A stretch of 64,000 nucleotides of DNA from positions 1 through 64,000 of the forward strand of contig NZ_MJBI02000002.1 in assembly GCF_002742385.2 (NCBI RefSeq), read 5' to 3'. Below the pieces are notes generated by a model. It made no database searches. It saw only the letters and a program-made list of their open reading frames with translations, and was not told the DNA's origin. Positions within the stretch are counted from its first letter, which is position 1. The number at the start of each line of letters is the position of its first letter. The translations under genes and the position numbers were made by a program. Shown here in pieces: positions 18,628 through 26,344 of this stretch. This stretch comes from Macrococcoides goetzii. GTDB taxonomy: Bacteria > Bacillota > Bacilli > Staphylococcales > Staphylococcaceae.

Positions 18628-18909
18628 ATGTTTAATATTGTTGAATTGATTTTCTTAATTTTAGTTTTATTTGGATTGCAACGCTATTTAGCTTCACGTG
18701 ATAACAAATTGCTAGGTTTGGTTATACCAGTAATTTTTAACTTATATGTAATCTATAATTTTAAATTCGTACACCAAGATATTGAATACTTATGGTATAG
18801 AGCAATAATAGGAAATCTTATCCTACTTGCTGACTATTACTTTGGTCTTCAAAAGAGGAAAGAAAGATATAAAAATGAAATTCAAAAAATGAAGTCAAAA
18901 GATATCTAA
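18628..18909 (+). CDS. Small membrane protein, paralogue of the one at 17896
   Basis: 93 residues, three membrane helices (VELIFLILVLFGLQ, LLGLVIPVIFNLYVIYN, YRAIIGNLILLADYYFGLQ) and a basic end (NEIQKMKSKDI). A TATGGAGGTAAC ribosome site precedes the ATG. It is divergent from the DUF2089 gene and precedes the SpoIIM-like gene by 22 bases. The two paralogues facing away from a shared regulator suggest a duplicated sensor/effector membrane component. Confidence 0.65.
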   Translation: MFNIVELIFLILVLFGLQRYLASRDNKLLGLVIPVIFNLYVIYNFKFVHQDIEYLWYRAIIGNLILLADYYFGLQKRKERYKNEIQKMKSKDI

Positions 18910-18931
18910 AATCTTTTAAAAGGAGTAGTAT

Positions 18932-19537
18932 ATGAAAAATCTAGAAGTAAGTTGTATTAAGAGAGCCTTTATTATTTATGGCATTATGATGTTAGTGGCC
19001 ATTGTAACTTTTATTATTTCACTAGTATTTTATCCATCAGAAGAAATATTTAAAGACATAGCCAGTAAGTTACCTTCAAATTCTGCAGAATTAAAAGGAC
19101 TTGATAAAGTATGGATGTATGTGGTAAATAATGGGTTTACTGTACCGTTGCAAATGTTTATTCTATCTCTAATACCTATTCCATTTCTTTATTTTTTAAA
19201 TGTAATATCTACTACAATCATTACTGGAATTATATTTGGTTTTGCCATTCATGTGGTTCCTGATTTTGGATGGATATTAGTATTATCGTCTACACCACAT
19301 ACATTGATAGAAATTCTAGCATTTTGTTTTGTTGCAAGCGGACTATGGACATTGAACAAATCAATCGTTAGAAAGGTAAGTAATTTTTTCAGAAAAGAAA
19401 AGAGATATGGACTATCTATTTTAGAAGCTATGTATAACTTGATCAGAGTTTATGTATTTATTGCATTACCTTTATTTATCATTGCAGCCTTTGCCGAAAC
19501 ATATTTAACGGATTTCATAGAACATGTACTAAAGTAG
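18932..19537 (+). CDS. SpoIIM-like (stage II sporulation protein M) membrane protein
   Basis: 201 residues with about five membrane segments. The patterns VLSSTPHTLIEILAFCF and the C-terminal PLFIIAAFAETYLTDFI are typical of the SpoIIM/DUF95 family. The organism does not sporulate, so the role is a general membrane one (cell envelope or toxin-like). An AAAGGAG ribosome site precedes it. It is the last gene before the attachment site at 19.54 kb and probably forms an operon with 18628. Confidence 0.75.
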   Translation: MKNLEVSCIKRAFIIYGIMMLVAIVTFIISLVFYPSEEIFKDIASKLPSNSAELKGLDKVWMYVVNNGFTVPLQMFILSLIPIPFLYFLNVISTTIITGIIFGFAIHVVPDFGWILVLSSTPHTLIEILAFCFVASGLWTLNKSIVRKVSNFFRKEKRYGLSILEAMYNLIRVYVFIALPLFIIAAFAETYLTDFIEHVLK

Positions 19538-19543
19538 ACTTAA

Positions 19544-19583
19544 AACCGCACTCTTAACCGATACGCTGAAAGTTATCATAAAT
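19544..19583 (+). other. SCC attachment-like site
   Basis: AACCGCA at 19544-19550 starts the unit, which continues CTCTTAACCGATACGCTGAA and ends in the core AGTTATCATAAAT. The right inverted repeat (TGCGGTT) is missing because the sequence turns directly into the LexA box of the next gene. It forms the left edge of a 1.1-kb mini-module. Confidence 0.8.
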
Positions 19584-19614
19584 AGAACATATGTTCGTTT
19601 ATTTATATTATAAT
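19584..19614 (+). promoter_or_regulatory. LexA (SOS) box and promoter of the Abi_2 gene
   Basis: AGAACATATGTTCG (19584-19597) matches the Gram-positive LexA consensus CGAACATATGTTCG at 13 of 14 positions. A TATAAT -10 box lies at 19609-19614, so LexA would cover the -35 region. The downstream gene starts at 19648. Confidence 0.75.
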
Positions 19615-19647
19615 GAATTTAATAAAAAATTCATTAGGTGATGATTA

Positions 19648-20541
19648 ATGAAAAACAAGCTAACTATCGTGGCACAAATCCAGAAGTTAAAGGACAAAGG
19701 AATATATTTCAATATTATTAACGAAGAAGATGCACAAAACATTCTACTAGATAAAACTTATCTTTTTAAACTATTCTATTTTCGGAAAAGTTTTATGAAA
19801 AATATAGATGGCAGCTATAATGTAGAATTTGCTTGCTTATCGGACTTAGCATCCATTGATATGGAAATGAGATATACATTACTACAACTAACATTAGATA
19901 TAGAGCATTCTTTAAAAGTATTATTAAACAAATATTTAAGTATGATACCAAATGAAGATGGATATAATATAATTGATCAATTTATAGATAAAACAAATAT
20001 TACTAAGAGAGATATTTTTAAATATAAAATGAATAAAAACGAAGTTTATCCAGAATGGGAAAAGTTTTATCAGAATACGCCATATTGGGTTGCTTTTGAA
20101 ATTATGAGTTTTTATCATTTTGAAAAATTTGTAACTTTTTATTATGAAACTTCTAAAAATAGAATATTTAAGTTGGCTAGTAATCAGTTAGTGTTAGTGA
20201 GGAATATAAGAAATAGTTGTGCACATAATTCTGTAATTAATGTCCCATTATTTGATGATACGAATGTAACGGCAGAATTAAATAGTTATTTCAGTTTGCA
20301 TAACATTGAGGTACATTTTAAGCAGTCTAAACCATTTATTGATATTGCAACATTGTTGATGATTCATAATAAGTATTGCAATCAATCTATAAAAAATAGA
20401 GCTTCTAGTAATCTTCAAAGACTACTACAAAGGTTATCATTAAACAGAGATTATTATGATAGTTATAATTATATAATAAAATATATTGATAGTATTAGTA
20501 AGGTAATTAATCACTATATTGAAATAAATACTTGCGAATAG
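19648..20541 (+). CDS. Abi_2 (AbiD/AbiF-like) abortive-infection protein
   Basis: 297 residues of the Abi_2 family (AbiD/AbiF of lactococci), now regarded as HEPN-fold RNases. Early residues KLTIVAQIQKLKDKGIYFN and the LLDKTYLFKLFYFRK region are typical. The catalytic motif IRNSCAHNSVI carries R-N-x3-H (about residue 195). It is cytoplasmic with no membrane segments. TAGGTGATGATTA serves as ribosome site. The gene sits alone between two attachment-like sites (19.54 and 20.69 kb), behind a LexA box, so DNA damage such as prophage induction should switch it on. The family call is good; SOS control is inferred from sequence. Confidence 0.85.
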   Translation: MKNKLTIVAQIQKLKDKGIYFNIINEEDAQNILLDKTYLFKLFYFRKSFMKNIDGSYNVEFACLSDLASIDMEMRYTLLQLTLDIEHSLKVLLNKYLSMIPNEDGYNIIDQFIDKTNITKRDIFKYKMNKNEVYPEWEKFYQNTPYWVAFEIMSFYHFEKFVTFYYETSKNRIFKLASNQLVLVRNIRNSCAHNSVINVPLFDDTNVTAELNSYFSLHNIEVHFKQSKPFIDIATLLMIHNKYCNQSIKNRASSNLQRLLQRLSLNRDYYDSYNYIIKYIDSISKVINHYIEINTCE

Positions 20542-20570
20542 GTGACTTTTCAATTATTATTGAATATAAG

Positions 20571-20649
20571 GAATAAGGGAAGACCTACCTTGCTGCGTCT
20601 AACCACGCGGATAGAGGCGAAAGACATGTCGATTTGACATGTCTTTTTT
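20571..20649 (+). ncRNA. Repeated RNA-like element, copy 1
   Basis: The string GACCTACCTTG...GTCT, a spacer, then GAAAGACATGTC-N5-GACATGTCTTTTTT is shared with 53431-53512 and partly with 62111-62153. The end is a perfect terminator stem (AGACATGTC) with A and T runs on either side, so it could stop transcripts from both strands. I see no ORF. Each copy lies within 70 bases of an SCC attachment-like site. It may be a small RNA, for example a type I antitoxin, or only a conserved terminator. Confidence 0.4.
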
Positions 20650-20673
20650 GTTTATATAAATAAATCTCACTAT

Positions 20674-20713
20674 TAACCAATCTACTGAAGTTTACCATAA
20701 ATGATGCGGTTAA
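20674..20713 (+). other. SCC attachment-like site (diverged)
   Basis: AACCAATCTACTGAAGTTT followed by ACCATAAATGATGCGGTTAA keeps the right half (CATAAATGATGCGGTT) of the unit. It forms the right edge of the Abi_2 mini-module. Confidence 0.7.
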
Positions 20714-20804
20714 TATCTAGGAAATACCGCAGTCTTGAGAGATGCGCTAATAATTATTATAAGAAATGTTATAATCGAATTAAATAGGACTGAGATGAGG
20801 GCAT

Positions 20805-21269
20805 ATGATGAGTAGAGCAAAGATGACAATTATTACGAATATGTGCATGATAGAATGACCTGATGATTATATATTAGTTCAGGATCGACAAGGTAAAGCG
20901 TGGCCAGGTGTAACATTTCCTGGAGGGCATGTTGAAGTGGGTGAATCCTTTCATGATTCGGTCATTCGTGAAGTTCTGGAGGAAACAGGATTAACTGTTC
21001 GAAATCCTAAACTATGTGGTATAAAACAATTTATAACTGAATCAGATGAGAGATATATCGTCCTACTCTATAAAACAACTGACTTTACAGGTGAGTTGCA
21101 ATCGTCACCAGAAGGAGAGGTATTCTGGATAAAAAAGGATGAATTAAAACATTATAAAGTAAGTAATGACTTTATGGAAATGTACGAAATATTTATCAAT
21201 CCAGAGCTATCAGAATTTTTTTATGAGCTGAATGAGGATGGAGATCATTGGGATATTAAATTATATTAA
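20805..21269 (+). pseudogene. NUDIX (8-oxo-dGTP diphosphatase-like) hydrolase, nonsense-interrupted
   Basis: From ATG 20805 the frame reads SRAKMTIITNMCMIE, then TGA (20856-20858), then continues in frame PDDYILVQDRQGKAWPG through the NUDIX box GGHVEVGESFHDSVIREVLE and EETGL to TAA at 21267. The start ITNMCMIE--D-ILVQDR is typical of MutT/YtkD-like 8-oxo-dGTP hydrolases. One nonsense codon separates the start from the catalytic box, so it is probably inactive unless re-initiated. It is the first gene of the 20.7-42.8 kb module. Confidence 0.8.
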
Positions 21270-21303
21270 GTCATAAAATCTCGAAATAAATAATTAATTG
21301 AAT

Positions 21304-21352
21304 AAACTCCCTATTGTCAATTAATGTATTTAAAAGTCAGTAGGGAGTTTTT
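21304..21352 (+). terminator. Terminator after the NUDIX pseudogene
   Basis: AAACTCCCTA pairs with TAGGGAGTTT, followed by TTT, with a long loop. It lies 35 bases after the NUDIX stop. Confidence 0.6.
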
Positions 21353-21522
21353 CATTGAAAGTATGATTACATGTATAACTTTTCTATTAAAACTGATGAC
21401 ATAATAAACTAATGAATAAGGTAAATTCGTAAAACAATATTTAGCAACTAATTTAATAGTCAAAAAAGATAATAGAATATAGAGATGCGAACTAGCAATA
21501 CAAAACAGACTTTTTAGGGAGT

Positions 21523-21931
21523 GTGATTTATTTGGATATTTTAGAAACAGACCGTTTAATCCTACGTGAGTTAAGAGAAGATGACAAAGAAAATTTAGCT
21601 AAAGTCCTCTCTGATCCTATATCTATGCAATACTATGATCATCCGTTTAATGAGCATGAGGTTGAAGAATGGATTAAGTGGAATATCGAAAATTATGCTA
21701 CATATAATTGTGGTCTATAACAAAGGTTATGCCTCAGAAGCGGCGAAAGCATGTATGGACTATGCTTTTGATTTTTTAGGATTTGAACAAATATATTCAT
21801 ATTCAACTATAGATAATCTACCTTCTCAAAAGGTAGCTGCAAAAATAGGTATGAAGAAACATAAAATATTTGAAAAGAACGGGTTACAACATATCGTTCA
21901 AACAGCATCCAAAGAAAAGGAGAGCATTAAA
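21523..21931 (+). pseudogene. GNAT (RimJ/RimL-like) acetyltransferase with internal deletion
   Basis: The first frame (DILETDRLILRELREDDKEN through HEVEEWIKWN) is a RimJ/RimL-type N-terminus and stops at 21720. A second frame then gives NKGYASEAAKACMDYAFDFL and SQKVAAKIGMKK, the acetyl-CoA-binding C-terminal half. Roughly 50 residues of the middle are missing and the halves are out of frame near 21700. The second frame runs into the deaminase gene, but that has its own ribosome site. Confidence 0.75.
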
Positions 21932-22354
21932 ATGAGTATCGAACAAAAGTTATTTGATGAAGCTAAATCTTTTATTATTAAACGTTTCCCTAAAGGATGG
22001 GGAGGTGCTGCAGCGATGTATTCCAAGAAAGGTGAAATTTATATTTCAGTTGCTCCCGAGGTAATTAATGCTTCAACAGAACTATGTATTGAAACAGGAG
22101 CGATTTTAGAAGCTCATAAATTTGATGATATTATTACACATAGTATTTGTGTAGTAAGAGATGACGAAAATAGTGAATTTAAAGTGTTAACACCATGCGG
22201 TACATGCCAAGAAAGATTACTTTATTGGGGGAACAATGTTAAGGTGGCTGTTACTAATGACAGTGATAATTTAGAATATAAGTCATTAAGAGAGTTACAA
22301 CCGTTTCACTGGACAAATGCATATCATGATATTGAATTCAAAGAGATCGTATAA
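21932..22354 (+). CDS. Cytidine/blasticidin-S-deaminase-like protein
   Basis: 140 residues from ATG 21932 behind AAAGGAGAG. It is a zinc-dependent deaminase of the small CDA fold: ELCIETGAI (C-x-E, about residue 46) provides one zinc ligand and the catalytic Glu, and TPCGTCQERL (about 90) the two cysteine ligands. Overall layout and length resemble blasticidin-S deaminase more than housekeeping Cdd. The substrate cannot be fixed from sequence; a nucleoside antibiotic or a cytidine analogue is possible. It overlaps nothing once the upstream GNAT remnant is discounted. Confidence 0.75.
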   Translation: MSIEQKLFDEAKSFIIKRFPKGWGGAAAMYSKKGEIYISVAPEVINASTELCIETGAILEAHKFDDIITHSICVVRDDENSEFKVLTPCGTCQERLLYWGNNVKVAVTNDSDNLEYKSLRELQPFHWTNAYHDIEFKEIV

Positions 22355-22396
22355 TAAAATAAAATTTACTGCAAGACTGTTAGAGGTGTACTCATA

Positions 22397-22849
22397 ATGC
22401 ATTCTTTTAAAATATGGAACAAAATATTCGAAGATAGAGAAATAATTGTAGAAAAAGAAGATTGGAATAAGGAGTATGAAGGTTTACATATTTCAAGTGG
22501 GAATTTTAATTTTATAAGTAGATTAGCTAAGAAAACACCTAAGAAACCGGGATATTTCGTTGCAATATGGAAGAAAGATGAAAATCATAAAAATACATCA
22601 TTCAATAAAAATGATATAGGCGATTACCTCGTAGTTAATATTCTAGATAACAATAATGAGGGACAGTTTGTTTTTCCTGTCAGCGTCTTAATTGAAAAAG
22701 GTATTATTCAGTCGGAAAAATCAAAGGGAAAAATGGCTTTTAGAGTCTATCCGCCATGGGTCAAAGATTTGAATAAAACTGCAATGGTTAGTCAGAAATG
22801 GCAGACTGAACATTTTTATAAGATGGGTGAATATAAGTTTGATATGTAA
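22397..22849 (+). CDS. mepB: MepB-family protein (copy 1)
   Basis: 150 residues. The core SRLAKKTPKKPGYFVAIW, then DLGDYLVV-like and GIIQSEKSKGKMAFRVYPPW, is characteristic of MepB. In S. aureus the founding member lies next to the MepRA multidrug efflux genes; its own function is unknown. The protein is about 75% identical by eye to the second copy at 43412. No mepR or mepA is nearby, so both copies travel alone on the cassette. Confidence 0.8.
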   Translation: MHSFKIWNKIFEDREIIVEKEDWNKEYEGLHISSGNFNFISRLAKKTPKKPGYFVAIWKKDENHKNTSFNKNDIGDYLVVNILDNNNEGQFVFPVSVLIEKGIIQSEKSKGKMAFRVYPPWVKDLNKTAMVSQKWQTEHFYKMGEYKFDM

Positions 22850-22857
22850 TATATAGA

Positions 22858-22893
22858 ACAGTAGCGATTTAAAATTTTAATCGCTACTGTTTA
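22858..22893. terminator. Bidirectional terminator between mepB and VOC genes
   Basis: AACAGTAGCGATTAAAA-type stem: AACAGTAGCGATT pairs with AATCGCTACTGTT around TAAAATTTT. The two flanking genes are convergent. Confidence 0.75.
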
Positions 22894-22895
22894 TT

Positions 22896-23312
22896 TTAAT
22901 AGTTTTTAGAAACATTATTCATTAACTTCTCAAAATCCTCTTCATTAATATTCGATTCCGTTAATGTTATTTGATAACCTTCTGGATCTACAATTGTCAT
23001 TTCCACTGCATTCCACGGCATTTGTTCTAAAGGTGTAATTACATACTTCTCAGATATCGAATTAGCAATTGTTTCGATATCATCAACAAGAACATTAATG
23101 AAACAACCATTTCCAATAGTAAAGTCATTAGACAAAATCAGCATGATGTCCTGATATTTTTCTTTTCTTAAATGATTCATTATCACTTCATTATCTTCAT
23201 TGCGAAACTTGAAAACACTTCTAAATCCTAAAGTATGTTTATACCACTTCTCAGCTTTTTCAATATCTCTCACCAATAATTTATTAAACAATGGCATTTG
23301 ATAAAATTTCAT
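22896..23312 (-). CDS. VOC (glyoxalase/bleomycin-resistance fold) family protein
   Basis: 138 residues with the beta-alpha-beta-beta-beta pattern of the vicinal-oxygen-chelate fold. It begins FNKLLVRDIEKAEKWYKHTL (first module); the second module holds FINVLVDDIETIANSI and ends TIVDPEGYQITLTE, where the Glu/His metal ligands are expected. Members include glyoxalases, antibiotic-binding proteins (bleomycin, fosfomycin) and dioxygenases; this one cannot be assigned. A GGAGGTGATGAC ribosome site precedes it. Confidence 0.75.
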   Translation of the reverse strand: MKFYQMPLFNKLLVRDIEKAEKWYKHTLGFRSVFKFRNEDNEVIMNHLRKEKYQDIMLILSNDFTIGNGCFINVLVDDIETIANSISEKYVITPLEQMPWNAVEMTIVDPEGYQITLTESNINEEDFEKLMNNVSKNY

Positions 23313-23525
23313 GTCATCACCTCCATGATTCTATCGTAAGGTATGACGTGACGTTAGAGTAAAGAAGAATTATTTATATACAGATAGCTAGTTAGTCATT
23401 ATATTTCCTAGGAAATAATGACTATAAAACATTTTATAGCCCTTATTCTGTTGTATTATAAAGATATTAGATAGCACGAAATCTTTAATCAAGTTATGGT
23501 TAGTGGGAAGAAGGAGCTGTTGAAC

Positions 23526-24098
23526 ATGGATGTAGGCAATCAAATTAGATATTACAGAAAAGAGAACGATTTATCTCAAGCAGAATTAGCAGAAAAGATA
23601 TTTGTTTCAAGTCAGACCATATCGAATTGGGAGAATGAAAGAAGTTATCCGGATTTACATAATTTGATTGAGCTTGCTTCTTTGTTTAACGTTTCTTTAG
23701 ACCAACTTGTTAAAGGAGATGTTAAGATGATGAGAAATGCAGTGGATCACAGTAATATGGGTAGGTATGGAAATTTAATGATGCTTTTTACATTATTAAG
23801 TGCTGTATCTTTTGGTGCTGCTTTTAAATTTAGTGATGGGTGGTTTGGTTTTCTTGTTCCGCTACTTTTGTGGATGATTTCATTTTATTTTGCCAATAAG
23901 ATTGAGCGATTGAAGAAGAAGTATGATGTTCAAACATATAAAGAGATATTAGATTATATGGAAAACGGTGAAGTAATACGACATACACCAAGAGATGAGA
24001 AGAAATTTAAAAGGGAAAAAATAATAATCGTGACATGTTTTACAGCAGCATTTGGTATTCTAGTGCTTATCAGTATATTTCTATTTCAGTTACTATAA
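23526..24098 (+). CDS. XRE-family regulator with membrane tail
   Basis: An N-terminal Cro/CI helix-turn-helix (about residues 3-60, GNQIRYYRKENDLSQAELAEK, VSSQTISNWE) is followed by three hydrophobic segments (LMMLFTLLSAVSFGAAF, FGFLVPLLLWMISFYF, IIIVTCFTAAFGILVLISIF). ATG 23526 was chosen because AAGGAG lies nine bases upstream; a longer frame opens at 23496. This is a membrane-tethered regulator of the type found beside transporters or bacteriocin-immunity genes. No obvious target is adjacent. Confidence 0.8.
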   Translation: MDVGNQIRYYRKENDLSQAELAEKIFVSSQTISNWENERSYPDLHNLIELASLFNVSLDQLVKGDVKMMRNAVDHSNMGRYGNLMMLFTLLSAVSFGAAFKFSDGWFGFLVPLLLWMISFYFANKIERLKKKYDVQTYKEILDYMENGEVIRHTPRDEKKFKREKIIIVTCFTAAFGILVLISIFLFQLL

Positions 24099-24112
24099 TA
24101 GATATTTGAATA

Positions 24113-24157
24113 AACCTCATGATCTTTTCACAATTGAAAAGATTATGAGGTTTTTAA
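24113..24157 (+). terminator. Terminator of the XRE gene
   Basis: AACCTCATGATCTTTTCA and TGAAAAGATTATGAGGTT form an 18-bp stem with one mismatch around CAAT, followed by TTT. Strong. Confidence 0.85.
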
Positions 24158-24242
24158 TTTTCAAGGATAGGTTATTCATCTAATTTTGTCGTGAGCGATC
24201 AAGAGGGTAAATAAATAAATTTTGTAACTTTAATCACTTTAC

Positions 24243-24263
24243 TAACATAACAATGTTATGTTA
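24243..24263. promoter_or_regulatory. Perfect palindromic operator before the yhbD-like gene
   Basis: TAACATAACA, one base, then TGTTATGTTA is an exact 10-bp inverted repeat ending 21 bases before the ATG at 24285. The following gene encodes a MerR-like DNA-binding domain, so autoregulation is likely. Confidence 0.6.
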
Positions 24264-24284
24264 CACTGTTTTCGAGGTGATGAT

Positions 24285-24911
24285 ATGGAGGATTTAATAT
24301 CTAAAAAAGAGTTGCTACAAGTATGTGATATTAGCTACGGTCAGTTATATCGTTGGAAAAGAAAAAAGTTGATTCCTGAAGATTGGTTTATAAGAAAGTC
24401 TACTTATACAGGTCAAGAAGCATTTTTTCCTAGAAATAAGATGATTGAGCGTATAGAAATGATAAAAACATTAAAAGATGATCATTCTTTAGATGATTTG
24501 TATAGAATGTTTGAAGAGGATTATGAACTAATTGACCAAGAAGACTATAGTAGTAGTTTGTTTGCAGAGCCTTATTGGGAAATTGCAGAATCAATCTTTA
24601 ACAAACGTAACAATGTTTCGCATAATGAAGTTATGACACTGATGTTTATAGAACTTACCTTAAATTCAGGATATTTTTCCAAAGAAGAAGTATTAGAAAG
24701 TGCACAAACATATCACCACAGTGAAGTGAAAGATGTAAATTATTATTTTGTGCGAGCAATGGGAGTGTTCATTCTTGTTTGCGCAAAAGAGATAGTAAAT
24801 ATAAGTGAAAATGCAAAGATTATTTATGAATTAGATGATACAAAAATTCAATTAGCTGTAAAACAAAAATTGAAAAGAGGTAATCATAATGACAACGAAT
24901 TTAAATATTAA
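24285..24911 (+). CDS. YhbD-like MerR-type regulator (DUF4004)
   Basis: The N-terminus ISKKELLQVCDISYGQLYRW and KLIPEDWFIRK form a MerR-like winged helix (about residues 4-70). A helical C-terminal domain (about 100-200) fits the DUF4004/YhbD family of Bacillus. ATG 24285 follows GAGGTGATGAT; the longer frame from 24258 starts within the palindrome. The 3' end overlaps the bactofilin gene by 23 bases, the same arrangement as yhbD-yhbE in B. subtilis, so the two form one unit. Confidence 0.8.
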   Translation: MEDLISKKELLQVCDISYGQLYRWKRKKLIPEDWFIRKSTYTGQEAFFPRNKMIERIEMIKTLKDDHSLDDLYRMFEEDYELIDQEDYSSSLFAEPYWEIAESIFNKRNNVSHNEVMTLMFIELTLNSGYFSKEEVLESAQTYHHSEVKDVNYYFVRAMGVFILVCAKEIVNISENAKIIYELDDTKIQLAVKQKLKRGNHNDNEFKY

Positions 24912-25611
24912 TGCAATGACAACGATAACTGCTGGAGAGTATGGCGAAATTAAAGTTACAGGTTTGGGATCAGTAACTGGTGATATTAAAGCTGATTTAA
25001 TTAAAGTAAGTGGAAAAATGGATGCTGAGGGTGATATTTCAGTTAGAGATTTCAAAGTATCAGGAATGACTAGCATCGAAGGTTCATTAAAAGCTGATAC
25101 TATGAAAACAAGCGGTAAGGCTAATGTTGAGGGAAGTATAGAAGGTAAAGACGTCCATGTATCTGGTATGTTAGATGTTGAAGGAAATATTACGGGTGAA
25201 CGATTAAAAGTATCTGGTTATTTAACAGTTGAAGGTGATATCGAAGTTGATCATTTTGAATGTAGTGGAAAAATTGAAAGTGATGGTTTGATAAATGCTG
25301 AAACGATTAATATTACGCTTGGGAATAATTGTTCAGCACAAGAAATTGGTGGAAAAGAAATCACTATACTAGATGGAAAGACAACTGATAATAAAGGTTT
25401 ATTTGCATCATTGTTTACAGAAAATAAAAGTGGAAAGCTGTCTTGTAATTTAATAGAAGGCGATGAAATTCGTTTAGAAAATGTGTTATGCGATGTAGTG
25501 AGAGGAAAGAATATTATCATTGGTAAAGGTTGTGTAATAGAAAAAGTTGAATATACAAATACAATAGAAGTCATTGATGATGCAATTATTGATGAACAGA
25601 TAAAAATATAA
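24889..25611 (+). CDS. Bactofilin-like polymer-forming protein (YhbE/YhbF-like)
   Basis: 240 residues built from short repeats of the form VSGK-DAEGDI / VSGMTSIEGSLKAD / VSGMLDVEGNITGE, about every 20 residues from residue 20 to 140. These give a right-handed beta-helix of the bactofilin type. A less regular second half ends IEVIDDAIIDEQIKI. It probably forms filaments in the cytoplasm or at the membrane. It starts inside the yhbD-like gene behind AAAGAGGTAATC and is cotranscribed with it. Confidence 0.8.
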   Translation: MTTNLNINAMTTITAGEYGEIKVTGLGSVTGDIKADLIKVSGKMDAEGDISVRDFKVSGMTSIEGSLKADTMKTSGKANVEGSIEGKDVHVSGMLDVEGNITGERLKVSGYLTVEGDIEVDHFECSGKIESDGLINAETINITLGNNCSAQEIGGKEITILDGKTTDNKGLFASLFTENKSGKLSCNLIEGDEIRLENVLCDVVRGKNIIIGKGCVIEKVEYTNTIEVIDDAIIDEQIKI

Positions 25612-25619
25612 ATAAAGAC

Positions 25620-25648
25620 AATCACTTCTCAAAATTTGAGAAGTGATT
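25620..25648 (+). terminator. Terminator of the yhbD-bactofilin operon
   Basis: AATCACTTCTCAAA and TTTGAGAAGTGATT form a perfect stem around a single base nine bases after the stop codon. The following sequence is T/A-rich. Confidence 0.75.
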
Positions 25649-25737
25649 ATTATTATAATCTAATAGATTATAGATTAATTTATTTAGTAATAAAATAATT
25701 TATGAATAATACCAGTTCGAGATAAAGGAAGATATGA

Positions 25738-26322
25738 ATGAGTGAGTTATTAAATGTTTATTATAAAAATAGAAAATTAAAAGGTGTAGATAGTAGACAG
25801 AAAATACATCAACAAGGGGAATGGCACGAAACGTTTCAATGTATATTTACACAAGATGACAATATATTTCTTCAAAAAAGAAGTTCTAATGTTAAAGATT
25901 ATAAAGGCATGATTGATGTAACAGTTGGAGGACACTTATTAAATAATGAAACAGTCGATAATGGAACGCGTGAGATTGAAGAAGAGATGGGGCTTCAAGT
26001 AGGCTTTGAAAGTTTAAGCTTTTTATGTACGCTTCCTGAGGAGATGACTTCAGGTGATATGATCGATAGAGAGTTTATAAATATATATACTCTAGAAGTG
26101 TCAGAAGAAGATGTAAGTAGTATTCAGCATGATACAGAAGTAGAATATTTATTAAAGATAAACTTGGAAGATTTCTATAATTTTTGTATAAACAACGCCG
26201 AGAATTGCAAAGGATATAAAGTTATTAGCGAGGAAGAGATTACTTTTACAAAAAGTGATTTTCTACCTTACAGCAATGCATACTTTATGTGTATCGGTGC
26301 GTTACTATACTATAGGAAGTAA
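25738..26322 (+). CDS. NUDIX hydrolase (IDI/YfcD-like)
   Basis: 194 residues. GEWHETFQCIFTQDDNIFLQ and QKRSSNVKDYKGMIDVTVGG precede the NUDIX box (GGHLLNNETVDNGTREIEEEMGL, positions about 60-82). The pattern resembles isopentenyl-diphosphate isomerase-like NUDIX proteins of the YfcD type, whose substrates are mostly unknown. Ribosome site ATAAAGGAAGAT. It is followed 22 bases later by the acetyltransferase in the same direction. Confidence 0.8.
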   Translation: MSELLNVYYKNRKLKGVDSRQKIHQQGEWHETFQCIFTQDDNIFLQKRSSNVKDYKGMIDVTVGGHLLNNETVDNGTREIEEEMGLQVGFESLSFLCTLPEEMTSGDMIDREFINIYTLEVSEEDVSSIQHDTEVEYLLKINLEDFYNFCINNAENCKGYKVISEEEITFTKSDFLPYSNAYFMCIGALLYYRK

Positions 26323-26344
26323 GGAATAAAAAAGGGGTAATTTT

